Source: Roseovarius gaetbuli (GTDB taxonomy: Bacteria > Pseudomonadota > Alphaproteobacteria > Rhodobacterales > Rhodobacteraceae). From it: a stretch of 52,293 bases of DNA. Of the stretch, positions 42,741 through 52,162 are shown piece after piece (position 1 is the stretch's first letter; each line of letters starts with the position of its first letter). The stretch spans positions 1 to 52,293 of the forward strand of contig NZ_FWFJ01000027.1 of the NCBI RefSeq assembly GCF_900172365.1, in the 5' to 3' direction. Position numbers and translations under genes: made by a program. The notes below the pieces were generated by a model. It was not told the DNA's origin. It ran no database searches and was given only the letters and a program-made list of their open reading frames with translations.

Positions 42741-44234
42741 ATGTCGAAAGAATTTGCCATAGTCGATCTTTTTGCGGGTCCCGGAGGCCTTGGCGAAGGC
42801 TTTTCAAGAGCTGGTCGCAACGCTGACACACCAATGAAGATTCGACTGTCAGTCGAAATGGACGACCACGCGATCCACACACTGCGCTTGCGGGCGTTTC
42901 TTCGATCGTTCGATGCATTCCCGAAAGAGTATTATGACTCTCTCAATGCTGGCCGTCCGCTGCCAGACTGGTCAGATCTCTATCCGGGCAACTGGAAATC
43001 CGCTCTCTCGGAGGCGCGGCAACGAGTCCTGGGCGCAGATGGAGTATTCGAGGAACTCGCGTTCGAACTTGACCGGGTGCGGGAAGATCATCACGGCGAC
43101 ACGATCCTGATCGGCGGCCCGCCGTGTCAGGCCTATTCTCTTGTCGGCAGATCAAGAAACAAGGGTAAGTCCGACTACATCCCTGAGCAAGATGATCGGC
43201 ATTACCTATATAGGGAGTATGTCCGAATACTCGACCGCTTACGCCCTGCCGCCTTCGTGATGGAAAACGTCAAAGGGATGCTTTCAAGCAAAGTTGACGG
43301 CGGAGGCATCTTTAGCAAGGTGCTGGAAGATCTCGAGACGGCAGGGGATGGCTATCGCCTCCTGCCGTTGGCACGGACCGCACCCGCCGATGGTAGTCGG
43401 GCACCCGCCCGGGACTTTCTTATCCGTACAGAGGAGCACGGTGTACCTCAGGCGCGCCACCGTGTGATCATCCTTGGAATACGTAAAGATCTTTGCGGCG
43501 GGCGGACATTTGAAGAACCAATTCTTGGTCTCCCGCAGAAACTGGTTCCTGTTGGTAAGGTCTTGGCAGGCCTCTGGCCCCTGCGCAGCGGGCTGAGCAA
43601 GGGGGACAGTGCAGAGGCTTGGCAGACCGCTCTTAAAGCGCAGGCATCCATAATAGCCAACTTGGAAGAGGTTCCGGCACAGATAAGAGAAATCGCCTTC
43701 GCCGTCGCAGGCACCAACGATCTGCCACATCTGCGTGCCAGCAGATGGAAGGAAGCGACGAACGGAATGCCTGAACATCTGGGAAACTGGTTCCCGGATG
43801 TTCGCTTGAAGGCAACCGTTCATCACGAAACCCGAGGACACATTCCCGAAGATCTCGGACGCTACCTGTTCTCAGCGGCATTCACTAGTAGCCTCGGTAA
43901 ATCGCCTAAACTCGCCGAGTTCCCCGAACAACTAAAGCCACGGCACAGGAACCGTGACTCGGGCGATTTCGCCGACCGCTTCAGGACCCAAGCGGCGGAC
44001 CGGCCCGCGACCACTGTGACCAGCCACATATCAAAAGATGGCCATTACTTTATACATCCTGATCCTATGCAGTGCCGATCGCTGACCGTCAGGGAAGCAG
44101 CCCGCCTACAGACCTTCCCAGACAATTATTACTTCTGCGGACCTCGAACCAAGCAGTATCACCAAGTTGGTAACGCCGTCCCTCCGTACCTCGCTTGGCA
44201 GATTGCCAAAGCTGTTCAAAGGCTTTTGGGTTGA
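42741..44234 (+). CDS. DNA (cytosine-5) methyltransferase
   Basis: 497-residue C5 methyltransferase. Motif I is DLFAGPGGLGEGF, motif IV is ILIGGPPCQAYSLVGRS with the catalytic Cys 129, motif VI is FVMENVKGML, motif VIII is QARHRVIILGIR, and motifs IX and X are RPATTVTSHISKDGHYF and YHQVGNAVPPYLAWQ. The region between VIII and IX (about 260-410) is the target recognition domain, whose specificity cannot be read. GGGGATCTC precedes the start. It ends eight bases from the convergent AIPR gene, whose operon is probably the restriction half to this modification half. It is complete, with no frameshift. Confidence 0.95.
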   Translation: MSKEFAIVDLFAGPGGLGEGFSRAGRNADTPMKIRLSVEMDDHAIHTLRLRAFLRSFDAFPKEYYDSLNAGRPLPDWSDLYPGNWKSALSEARQRVLGADGVFEELAFELDRVREDHHGDTILIGGPPCQAYSLVGRSRNKGKSDYIPEQDDRHYLYREYVRILDRLRPAAFVMENVKGMLSSKVDGGGIFSKVLEDLETAGDGYRLLPLARTAPADGSRAPARDFLIRTEEHGVPQARHRVIILGIRKDLCGGRTFEEPILGLPQKLVPVGKVLAGLWPLRSGLSKGDSAEAWQTALKAQASIIANLEEVPAQIREIAFAVAGTNDLPHLRASRWKEATNGMPEHLGNWFPDVRLKATVHHETRGHIPEDLGRYLFSAAFTSSLGKSPKLAEFPEQLKPRHRNRDSGDFADRFRTQAADRPATTVTSHISKDGHYFIHPDPMQCRSLTVREAARLQTFPDNYYFCGPRTKQYHQVGNAVPPYLAWQIAKAVQRLLG

Positions 44235-44241
44235 CGGCAGT

Positions 44242-46332
44242 TCATTCAGTCGCCGTTGCGTATTCCTTTCTAAAACCATGCTCCTCCAGCTTTGCAAGGA
44301 TTTCGAGCGCAAAGGTCGTCTGCCTTTCGGTAGGGATTCTACCGGGCATCTTGGAACATACGTCCAGCACTCCGTATTCGGATGGCGATAGAAGTCTGTG
44401 AGACCTACCCCAGTTCCGCACCTCGGTCCAGAAATCTGCGCCAAGCTCAAAGACCTTAGTCTGAGCCTCAACGCTTTTCGTAAGATTTGCATCTCCCGTG
44501 ACCTCGGCATCTTCCCCCTTCGCTTCCTCGGGTTCGATAAGCAAATCGCCGAATTCTTCGGAATAGGAAAGCTCGCGGTTCCGGAAACGCTCCCAGCATG
44601 CCTGTTTCTTGGCCCATTCGCTCATGTTACGGACCCCTTCCGGCGGGTTGGTGATAACATCCTGCGCCTCAGCGGCCGCAACCAGCAGTGCATCCTCCAA
44701 GACCGTTGGTACAGCCTGCACGCGCCACACACGGCTCAGATCAACGACGAGGCCCATCTTCTCGACATCATATGCAACCTTGGCAATCGCGTAGGTTACT
44801 ATGTTGGCACGGTAGCCGCCTTCATACCATTCCTGAGCCGATACAAGCTTCTCCAGCTTTCGAAAGATGATTACCTTCGAGATCAGGTGTCGAAACCATG
44901 CCTCATTGATGCGGTCGCCGTTCCGGCCCCAGACCTTCTCGATGGAGCGGGCAAAGGCGGCGAAATTCTTTTGAGCGCCCTGTGAAACGGTATCGGGTTT
45001 GCCTGCCCAAGAATTCTCGAACTTGGCTAGATCCGTCTTTGTGAAAAACTGACTACGAGGGAATTCTGCGTCCCACTTCTTTCTCTCAGCATCGGTCTTA
45101 CGACTGCGTTCATCCGCGTATTGACCACGCGCACGTTCATAAAACCACTTCGTCTCGCGGTAGCCACCAGAACCTGCCGGAGCGAGGATCTTCCGTGACA
45201 ATTCCTCGATCTTCACATGGAATGGATGGTTGGCGAAGAAATCTGCCGCATTCACCTTGTTCTGACTGTTGGCGAATTCCGAGATGCGCGGAACGACGCT
45301 ATCAGAAAGGATTGGGGGCACAACATTGAGTTTCATCAGTACAAAGATGTCCTTGAGACCCTCACCCGCCATTTTTTGTGCTGCATGAATTGACGCTGTA
45401 GTCTGCCCTCCATTGACGATCTGAAGGTTATCCGCACATTTTATGACAAGACCATCCTCGGTCCGCTCCAACTCCACGCCTTCCACTGTAGCGGCGATGC
45501 CATTGTTATAGGCGAAGAACATGTGCGGCTCCTCGACAATGGTCTTTCTTATCCCCCTGTTCACATTGCCTTTTGCTTGAAGAAAACTGCGAACATTGGA
45601 TTCAAGAAGACGTGCGCCCCACTTGTCGTAAATTTGCGCAAGCTGCGCACCCGGGATTACCGCGATGTAGCTGTCCAGAGCCGCGTCAGACCCTGATGCC
45701 TTCAGAACCGGTATGCTACCGCCGAAGTCTCCAGCAAAGTCGATGGTCAGGTCGGCCCGCGCCTTACCTTGCTCCACATAAGCCTGGAGGCGTTTCAGGT
45801 CCCAGACGCTGTAGGTAACCGGCTTTCCGTCGATCTCGCCGGCAGGCATGGCGTCGACCTTCGCACGATTGTCAGAGTTCGTAACAAAGATCAGCTTAAT
45901 CTTATTGATGATCTTCCATCGGGTGCTTATCAGATCAGCGAGGCCGGCCCCGAGGCTTGTCTCCTCAAGTTCCTCCCGAAACTCCTCTCGTAGAGCATGA
46001 CGGAGAAATTCCACGAGCTTGTTGATCTGTGACTTCAGATCTGCGCCCCGGGTGACGCGAACATCCGCGCTCATCTGAAAGTCGCAGAGAAGCAGCGAAA
46101 GAACACCGTCACTGTTTGATGGGTCTCCACCGGAACCGGTGACCTGCAGCTGGACACCGCGCCGCCCTTTTCCTTGGAAGTAAGCGTAATCACATTGATC
46201 TATCTCGCCGGCCTCAGTAAGGATTTCGCCGACCTTCTCGAAGAAGGCCTCCTGCGTGTACAGACCCAGAGCATCAGCATCGCCTTGGATGTCTGCAATG
46301 AAACCGTTATGAAATTCCTCGAGATTAGACAT
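44242..46332 (-). CDS. AIPR-family protein
   Basis: 696-residue protein of the AIPR (abortive infection phage resistance) family. The core segment is RLLESNVRSFLQAKGNVNRG (242-261), then HMFFAYNNGIAATVEGVELE, and IVNGGQTTASIHAAQKMAGE with NGGQTT at 307-312. The N-terminal 130 residues include a PD-(D/E)XK-like fold (GVQLQVTGSGGD). It is the last gene of the four-gene MORC-like/Z1/nuclease/AIPR operon, its start overlapping the upstream stop by eight bases (ATGTCTAA). AIPR proteins accompany R-M systems and phage-resistance loci; the biochemical activity is not settled. Here it likely serves as restriction or effector component (inference). Confidence 0.88.
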   Translation of the reverse strand: MSNLEEFHNGFIADIQGDADALGLYTQEAFFEKVGEILTEAGEIDQCDYAYFQGKGRRGVQLQVTGSGGDPSNSDGVLSLLLCDFQMSADVRVTRGADLKSQINKLVEFLRHALREEFREELEETSLGAGLADLISTRWKIINKIKLIFVTNSDNRAKVDAMPAGEIDGKPVTYSVWDLKRLQAYVEQGKARADLTIDFAGDFGGSIPVLKASGSDAALDSYIAVIPGAQLAQIYDKWGARLLESNVRSFLQAKGNVNRGIRKTIVEEPHMFFAYNNGIAATVEGVELERTEDGLVIKCADNLQIVNGGQTTASIHAAQKMAGEGLKDIFVLMKLNVVPPILSDSVVPRISEFANSQNKVNAADFFANHPFHVKIEELSRKILAPAGSGGYRETKWFYERARGQYADERSRKTDAERKKWDAEFPRSQFFTKTDLAKFENSWAGKPDTVSQGAQKNFAAFARSIEKVWGRNGDRINEAWFRHLISKVIIFRKLEKLVSAQEWYEGGYRANIVTYAIAKVAYDVEKMGLVVDLSRVWRVQAVPTVLEDALLVAAAEAQDVITNPPEGVRNMSEWAKKQACWERFRNRELSYSEEFGDLLIEPEEAKGEDAEVTGDANLTKSVEAQTKVFELGADFWTEVRNWGRSHRLLSPSEYGVLDVCSKMPGRIPTERQTTFALEILAKLEEHGFRKEYATATE

Positions 46333-47281
46333 TTGCGCGATCCTCGAATAGGATTGTGTTCAGATCCACGTTGCTCTCAAAATCCGCGCACGCGTCCAGT
46401 CGGATAGAATACCCGATATCCTCGACCCCCGACAGTATCGGTGGAATTATACGGGGGAAGCCCTCGAGAACCTCAAAAGTTCGAACGGCTCCCAACTGCC
46501 AACGTCGTTCCTCCTCGACGGTTTCTGGCGAATAGCGGGTCGCCGCGAGGCATTGTTCCCATATGTCGAGCGCCATGATATCGTCGTCGAACAGGACTGC
46601 AGTGCTGTCCACATGATGTTTCAGATTTGCACCTTCGGACCCAATGGAAGTATCCACATCCTGTACCCGCAGGAAAAGCCGGGCTCCCTCGATGTCCATT
46701 AGCTGTGATTCCGACGAGATGCGGACCTTTGGATGGGCAGCGCTGCGCCGGGCCTTGATCTCGAAGAAGAGACTCGGCAGTTCAAAATCCTTCGCACTCT
46801 TGTCAGGTCCTTTCCATGCCTCCACAGCCTTCAGGGCGCCAAGATGCTCCACAAGGGTACGGAGGAAAGCGAGTTCGCCCACAAGGCCCCTTTGCTCATC
46901 AATAGAGAGCCCGCGCATTCCGCCTCGCATTAGATGATGCCACCTCAATGTCCGGCGAACTGCGCGCGCTAATGCGCCCTGCAGATCGTCTACCCGCTCT
47001 GCTGCACTGACAACATCTCTGCACAAGGTCTCGAACAGATCGAGTTGGGATCTTTCGCCCAAGGTAATGCAGTAGCAGTTACGCCCGTCGACTATCCGAT
47101 AAAAGGCCCCGACGTGCTTGAGCTTCGGAAGAGGTCTGACTTCCTCTATTTCGCCGGACAGCTGAAGAAGCAGCCCAAGCGAGTCGTCTGGCATCCTGAC
47201 CCAAAAAAAGTCGTGCCGACCCCTGCTGTCGACCCGCCTCGCACCGCTCACCGGCAGGTTTTCCCATGGCTTTTCAGTCAT
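46325..47281 (-). CDS. PD-(D/E)XK motif protein (DUF4420-like)
   Basis: About 318 residues. The nuclease-like core has E136 in EQRGLVGELAFLRTLVEHLG, D165 in DKSAKDFEL, and E174-I-K176 in PSLFFEIKARRSAAHPKVRI, then SSESQLMDIEGARLFLRV. This is the order of the PF14390/DUF4420 family seen with Z1 helicases. The start at 47281 overlaps the Z1 stop by eight bases (ATGACTGA); a GTG at 47293 is an alternative. The protein is probably the DNA-cleaving subunit of the module. It lies between Z1 and AIPR in an overlapping operon. Confidence 0.85.
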   Translation of the reverse strand: MTEKPWENLPVSGARRVDSRGRHDFFWVRMPDDSLGLLLQLSGEIEEVRPLPKLKHVGAFYRIVDGRNCYCITLGERSQLDLFETLCRDVVSAAERVDDLQGALARAVRRTLRWHHLMRGGMRGLSIDEQRGLVGELAFLRTLVEHLGALKAVEAWKGPDKSAKDFELPSLFFEIKARRSAAHPKVRISSESQLMDIEGARLFLRVQDVDTSIGSEGANLKHHVDSTAVLFDDDIMALDIWEQCLAATRYSPETVEEERRWQLGAVRTFEVLEGFPRIIPPILSGVEDIGYSIRLDACADFESNVDLNTILFEDRANV

Positions 47282-50018
47282 CTTCCCACGCACCTTCGTC
47301 GTCCTCTTCAGAACCGTATATCTCGCGGAACTTCACTGTATTGATTATGTATTCAACGCGGTCATTGGGCTTCGAAGACGGTGGCAAACTGATGCTCCAG
47401 CCGATAACTGGCTTTTCCGGTATCCTGTCGAGATGCGGCAAATTCTGCTCCTCGGGCGGTCGCACCTTGACCACATGGAGCACGAAAAGAGGCTTGTCAC
47501 GGACCTGCCTATAGATCCTGTCGGGAAACGAAATACGGCTCGCCTCCGGTTTTCCTTCCAGCCTCTTCTCGGCGAGATACTGTGTCTCAGCTTCCTTAGC
47601 CTTCTTGGGGTCCACACCGACCTTTTCGACCCCTCGAGAGGCAATCCGCGCACGCTTTCCGCTCATCGAGAGAACATGATCCTGCAGATCCTTGTATCCG
47701 ATCTTCCGAATTTGCGGCCCTATGGTCCAACCGGCAAGCGTTAAAGGGTCTGTATCACCTGAGACGTCGGTTACGAGTACATCCCAGTCCTTAAGTTCGT
47801 CGTACTGCCGATCTCGGATATAGGTGCGGATGGGTCCCGGCTGGGTGAGAAAAGCCTGCTCGTGGTTGCGCCAGCCGAGGAGAAACTGGTCAATCAACTC
47901 TACAGGCACATCGCGCAAAAGGTGGCCGCCAGAAACCCGATCTGCACCTGCCTGATCCAGAGCGTGATCGGAGAGTTTTTCAAGAAGCTGCCGGGCAGCA
48001 GCTTCGTTTGCATCGATTTCGTTGGGTTTTGCGCTGATCTTGGCCGTTTCAACCCAAGCATTCGATAGCCCGATCAGAATATGCTTCTGCCCGGAGCCCA
48101 TCTTGTTTCTTGCAGTTACCAAGAGTGAGGCTGGATGACTGCGGACCGCAAGGCCAAAATCCGCTGGAGTGGCCTTAGCCTTTTCCATTTTCTTCAGTTC
48201 GAGGTGCAATTCATCACTGGCCTCGGCGATGTGTGCATACCAGTCGATCGCTTCGGACGGCATCCAGATACGGCACAGATCCTCATAGCCACCACGATAG
48301 CCAAACCAGCGCCCCATCTGCATGAGCGTGTCGTACATCATGGTGTTTCGCAGGAACCAAGTCACCGTCAGCCCTTCGAGCGTCAGTCCTCTGGACAGGG
48401 AAAATCCACCGACGGCGATGACCGTTTGTCCGACACTGGAGGCTCCGGAATAGTCCAGCCCGTTGGCACGGCTGTTAACCTCGACGACCTTCGCGGCAGC
48501 GATCGCTTCGAGCATCAGAGCCTGCACACGCGTCCATTCCGGCTCGGCTTCGGAGTATTCTCGCTGCCATGTCTCGCGCAGGGCTGCAATCTGTGGATCA
48601 TTAAGACCGTCCGGGCCACGTGAACCGTTTACTCGGAGGGCGTCTATGATGGCGGTGAGGTGTTCGTGCAGACGATTGCGCAGACGCCCCTGAACTGCCG
48701 TGAACCGGCTCGCATTCACAAGCATGGAACAGTGGGATGCCGTCTGCCCTCGCAGGTTGCGAATTGTTCTTGCTATCAGAAATGCGCGCAAGGCTTCTTG
48801 CAAGCTGTCGGGAAGCTCATCGACGGCCTGATCAATCCGGTGCTTGATCGGAAGAATGTCCTCGTTATCGTCAATGTAGCGGAGCCATATCGGATCACCC
48901 TCGTCCGGATTGCCGTCGATGAATATCTTACTCGCACCGAAATAGTTTGTAGGAGCATCAAGCCCGACGATAAAGTGCTTTGGGAAAAGATCCTCCTTCA
49001 GCGCGTCATCATACTGGTCGGGATCTACGAAGATGTTAGCGAAAGGCGTGGCAGTGTAGCCGACATAGCAACTTCGGTGAAACAGGTTCAGAAGATCGCG
49101 GATCTGTCCATTGATCTTCGTGACTTCTTCCTTCGTATATTTCGTGTTAATCGAGGCGTTATCTGCCTCGTCGTCGATCAGCAGCATAGGCTGGTCGATC
49201 ATCAAATCGTCGCCGCGCGCGCTATTCTCGCGTAGCCAGTCGAGAAGATTCCTTAGCGTGTTGTGGTTCTTCTTGATGACTAGAACGACCGGCACCTTGT
49301 AGGAGTCGATCTGGCTTGTGTTGGTGGAGGCCGTATCCTTGCGAAAATCGGCAAGAGTATTCGTGAGGCTTACAGGAATATTACGATCATCGAAGAGGCC
49401 GACACCGATCGCACGGCTGCCCTTCTTGCCCTGATTTGCAAATCGCCCTGTATCTCGGCCTATGAAGCCTTCGTCGATCCGCTCTTGGGTTTGATTGCGA
49501 AGGTTATTGTGAATGCCCGCGATCACCACGATGAGACGATAGCCCGCATCTGCCGCCTTGCAGATCAGTCCAGTATAATTGGCGGTCTTTCCGCTCTGGA
49601 CGTGGCCCACGACCATGCCTCGGCGATCCCACTTCTCCGCCAGCCCAGGGTTGCCAAGCCTTTCGAGAATGCCGTCTGTGACCTGGTCGGTGGTCGTGAT
49701 GACGTCCTGAGGCAAGCCATTCTTGTGAAGGAGCTTCTTGTAGCGATCCCAGTAGTATGGCTGGAATTCCGGCTTGGACTTCGCTTCTCCCAGCCAAGGG
49801 CGGAAACTGCTATCATCGACCATAGCTCCAAGACCCATCGTGATGCCAAACCTCTCCTCGATATCGCGAGCGAGCTGCTCAAGCACTTCCGGGGACGCGT
49901 TGACCTTCAAAGCCGAGTTCATCGTGCCTATAAAGGTCCGGAGATCATCTCCACTCTTACGGTCATGAGCGAGGGATTGGGACACCACGTCATCAAGGTG
50001 CTTGAGTTGGACAGTCAC
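47274..50018 (-). CDS. Z1-domain superfamily 2 helicase/ATPase
   Basis: 914 residues. Walker A is GHVQSGKT (138-145), Walker B DDEAD in LLIDDEADNASIN (280-290), and RSCYVGYTATPFANIFVDP is motif III. The Z1 domain follows, recognisable by VGGFSLSRGLTLEGLTVTWF then MMYDTLMQMGRWFGYRGGYE. Z1 proteins are found in R-M neighbourhoods with MORC-like ATPases. The start is GTG at 50018, overlapping the upstream TGA (GTGA), so translation is coupled to the GHKL ATPase gene. The protein is complete and would provide DNA translocation or remodelling. Confidence 0.92.
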   Translation of the reverse strand: MTVQLKHLDDVVSQSLAHDRKSGDDLRTFIGTMNSALKVNASPEVLEQLARDIEERFGITMGLGAMVDDSSFRPWLGEAKSKPEFQPYYWDRYKKLLHKNGLPQDVITTTDQVTDGILERLGNPGLAEKWDRRGMVVGHVQSGKTANYTGLICKAADAGYRLIVVIAGIHNNLRNQTQERIDEGFIGRDTGRFANQGKKGSRAIGVGLFDDRNIPVSLTNTLADFRKDTASTNTSQIDSYKVPVVLVIKKNHNTLRNLLDWLRENSARGDDLMIDQPMLLIDDEADNASINTKYTKEEVTKINGQIRDLLNLFHRSCYVGYTATPFANIFVDPDQYDDALKEDLFPKHFIVGLDAPTNYFGASKIFIDGNPDEGDPIWLRYIDDNEDILPIKHRIDQAVDELPDSLQEALRAFLIARTIRNLRGQTASHCSMLVNASRFTAVQGRLRNRLHEHLTAIIDALRVNGSRGPDGLNDPQIAALRETWQREYSEAEPEWTRVQALMLEAIAAAKVVEVNSRANGLDYSGASSVGQTVIAVGGFSLSRGLTLEGLTVTWFLRNTMMYDTLMQMGRWFGYRGGYEDLCRIWMPSEAIDWYAHIAEASDELHLELKKMEKAKATPADFGLAVRSHPASLLVTARNKMGSGQKHILIGLSNAWVETAKISAKPNEIDANEAAARQLLEKLSDHALDQAGADRVSGGHLLRDVPVELIDQFLLGWRNHEQAFLTQPGPIRTYIRDRQYDELKDWDVLVTDVSGDTDPLTLAGWTIGPQIRKIGYKDLQDHVLSMSGKRARIASRGVEKVGVDPKKAKEAETQYLAEKRLEGKPEASRISFPDRIYRQVRDKPLFVLHVVKVRPPEEQNLPHLDRIPEKPVIGWSISLPPSSKPNDRVEYIINTVKFREIYGSEEDDEGAWEDD

Positions 50019-51505
50019 GAGGTTTCTCCCTGTTCCATATCTTCAACGAATCGCCGAATCTCGTCCTTGTGGTTCACAAACGGCTCGGTTGAGCATAGAA
50101 TCTGGACCACGTCAGATCCTGACATGCCCGTGCCCCTGAGTGCCCTAATTGCAGTCTCTGCAGCTTCGGCGAGGTCGGCAAATTCCGTTTCGTCGGACGC
50201 GATGCTTTCTGCTGCGCCGAGCATGTCTGCGTGCAGGGCAGCGATCGGCAGGCCGGAGCCGAGCAATTTTATGCAAGCACGGAAACCGTGCCGGAATTCC
50301 TCCGGTAGGGTTTCGGAGAACCCTGAAATCGAAGGGTGTTCCGTGTTGGGGCGGTAGATGATGCTCCCATCCTTCTGGACCCTGCTCCACAAAGGAAGGT
50401 TCTCTTGCGCAACAAGCTTGCGCCCTCGTCGCTGGTATGTCCGCTTCGATGCGCCCTGCAGACGTTCAACGATTTTTCGAAGCCTATCGCGCACAACAGG
50501 CGGCATCTGGGCGGATGCCTTGCGCACATCTATCTTCCAGTCAGCATCCATCGTGTTCGGAATATCGACCCTGACCCGAGAAAGCTTCGTCAACTCCGTT
50601 TGACGAGCAAGGCCGAGCCAGCTACCGGCGATGATCAACCGCTTCTCACGATAGATGTAGAACCCTTGCGAACGCAAATGCCCCTCAGACCCACCCAGTT
50701 CATCCCACGCGGATTTCGAAATCATCTTGTGATGAGGCAGCGTGAACGACTGTGTCACTACCTCGCCATGCGCCAAGGCAAGCCGTTCTTCAGGATCAAC
50801 TTGGGTGGCTTTTTGCTCCGTGGCGAAAGGGTCAATCGGAGACAGCAGCCTGCCGTTCAGCAAGAGGCGCAGTTTCGGCCTGCTCCCTTCCATGTAACGG
50901 TGGAAACACAGCCGAAGGTGTCGCTCCGCCCCAGAAAGAGCCTTGTTAATTTCGCCTGACCTTTTCACAGAATCGTGTCGGTAGTTCGTGGAGAGGCGGT
51001 CGAGCTTCCTCCAAAGCACGATCGTCCCAGTCTCTGGAAGCCTGTCCGCAGCGGGCATTTCCGATAGGTCATCTTCCAGTTCGACGCTCCAGACATTGGT
51101 TTCTGCCACTTTGTCGAGATCCCAAGTGGCCCCTGAGATAGCCCCTTCCTTGCAAGAGATGACCGTCAGCAGACGACATTGGGAAAAACTTGCACTCTTA
51201 AGGCCCAAGCCAAACCGCCCCAGATCGTGCCCCTCCCGCTCATCCAGAGGGTTCTTGGAGCCAGGCCTCATGGCATCGACAAGTTCGACTTCCGTCATGC
51301 CAACGCCGTCATCCACTATAGCGATCCATGGGTCGTCCGAGGTGGTTTCGGCGAGAACTTCAACCCGTGACGCACCTGCTGTTACCGAATTGTCAATGAT
51401 GTCGGCCATGGCCGTTTCTAGCGTATAGCCGAAATCGCGCATGCCCTCTATAAGAGCCGCCGCATAAGGCGTCGCATCTGCCTGCCTTTTTCTACTTTTA
51501 TGCAT
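50015..51505 (-). CDS. MORC/MutL-like GHKL ATPase
   Basis: 496 residues. The GHKL Bergerat fold has motif N in TAMADIIDNSVTAGASRVEV (D38, N39), motif G1 in IAIVDDGVGMTEVEL, and the lid/G2 region DLGRFGLGLKSASFSQC (95-110). A downstream S5-like domain follows, then a C-terminal helical part. Iyer, Abhiman and Aravind (2008) described MORC-like ATPases of this type in prokaryotic R-M operons with Z1 helicases. It is the first gene of a four-gene overlapping operon read leftwards. AAGGAAAT precedes the ATG at 51505. By analogy to MORC/MutL, it probably dimerises as an ATP-driven clamp on DNA. Confidence 0.9.
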   Translation of the reverse strand: MHKSRKRQADATPYAAALIEGMRDFGYTLETAMADIIDNSVTAGASRVEVLAETTSDDPWIAIVDDGVGMTEVELVDAMRPGSKNPLDEREGHDLGRFGLGLKSASFSQCRLLTVISCKEGAISGATWDLDKVAETNVWSVELEDDLSEMPAADRLPETGTIVLWRKLDRLSTNYRHDSVKRSGEINKALSGAERHLRLCFHRYMEGSRPKLRLLLNGRLLSPIDPFATEQKATQVDPEERLALAHGEVVTQSFTLPHHKMISKSAWDELGGSEGHLRSQGFYIYREKRLIIAGSWLGLARQTELTKLSRVRVDIPNTMDADWKIDVRKASAQMPPVVRDRLRKIVERLQGASKRTYQRRGRKLVAQENLPLWSRVQKDGSIIYRPNTEHPSISGFSETLPEEFRHGFRACIKLLGSGLPIAALHADMLGAAESIASDETEFADLAEAAETAIRALRGTGMSGSDVVQILCSTEPFVNHKDEIRRFVEDMEQGETS

Positions 51506-51943
51506 TATTTCCTTCTTGGATACTCAAAGAACTTTGTTGCTTAAATCGATTCTTGCCGCTCTATGTGTGGTTTTTAAATAAGCGCAGAGTTAGCCCGTAA
51601 AGTGAAGATGTCGAGACATGGAAAGATTTTCAGCACAATCCCAAATTCCCTGGGCAACCCACTTATGTTGCCGTCTTGATCATTATATTTGATATGCAAA
51701 TCATGGCGTTGCAGGCAGTGGGAGGTGGGTTTCATAGATCGCGCAGAGGGTGCAGACAAAAACGGGTGCGTTCGTCGTCAGGGTTTTCTGGAGAAGTTAG
51801 CGTTTTTGTTAACCAAGGCTGTGGTTCAGCGATGGACCATTCTGCATCGCGCCAATCGTTTACACTTGAGCCATAAGCCTTTGATTGTTCGTCGTGAACA
51901 AATAGGGGGTGTTTACGTAAAAGTTGTTTAATTTCTGTGTGAT
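51506..51943. other. right-end island sequence, promoter of the MORC operon
   Basis: 438 bp between the GHKL ATPase start and attR. The promoter of the leftward operon must lie at its left end. A plus-strand frame at 51689-51931 (80 codons) is open but shows no recognisable protein features or ribosome-binding site. I see no gene for an excisionase. Confidence 0.4.
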
Positions 51944-51995
51944 GCAGCGGATTGCAAATCCGTGTACACCGGTTCGATTCCGGTACTCGCCTCCA
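51944..51995 (+). repeat. attR: duplicated 3' end of tRNA-Cys
   Basis: Exact 52-bp copy of 12129-12180. It lacks the acceptor 5' strand and D arm, so it is not a functional tRNA. It marks the right end of the island. Confidence 0.95.
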
Positions 51996-52162
51996 TTTAA
52001 AATCAATAACTTAGCGGAAATTTCCTCCACTCGCATGTGCCCTTATTATATTTGGGGGGACATATGGGGGACATTTTTGCTTGTTTTGGTGCAATTTGGT
52101 CTGCATTGGTTTCGGAGACGTAGACTAGACGATGTATCCGATTTAGGCGTTTATGATGTTGA

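Larger units (their letters stand above)
12129..51995. mobile_element. tRNA-Cys integrated genomic island, about 39.8 kb
   Basis: The segment lies between two identical 52-bp tRNA-Cys 3' sequences, with a tyrosine integrase 75 bp inside the left copy and transcribed toward it. Gene content changes abruptly at the left copy from conserved housekeeping genes to accessory genes, IS elements and defence-type modules, and the sequence becomes less GC-rich. No phage structural, conjugation or replication-initiator gene is recognised, so this is an integrative island that probably depends on other elements for transfer, or has lost those functions. The intact tRNA gene remains on the integrase side. 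Confidence 0.93.

Noticed and set aside
51944..51995. Second tRNA-Cys gene
   Set aside because: Only the 3' 52 bases are present; the 5' acceptor strand and D arm are missing, so it is an att copy.
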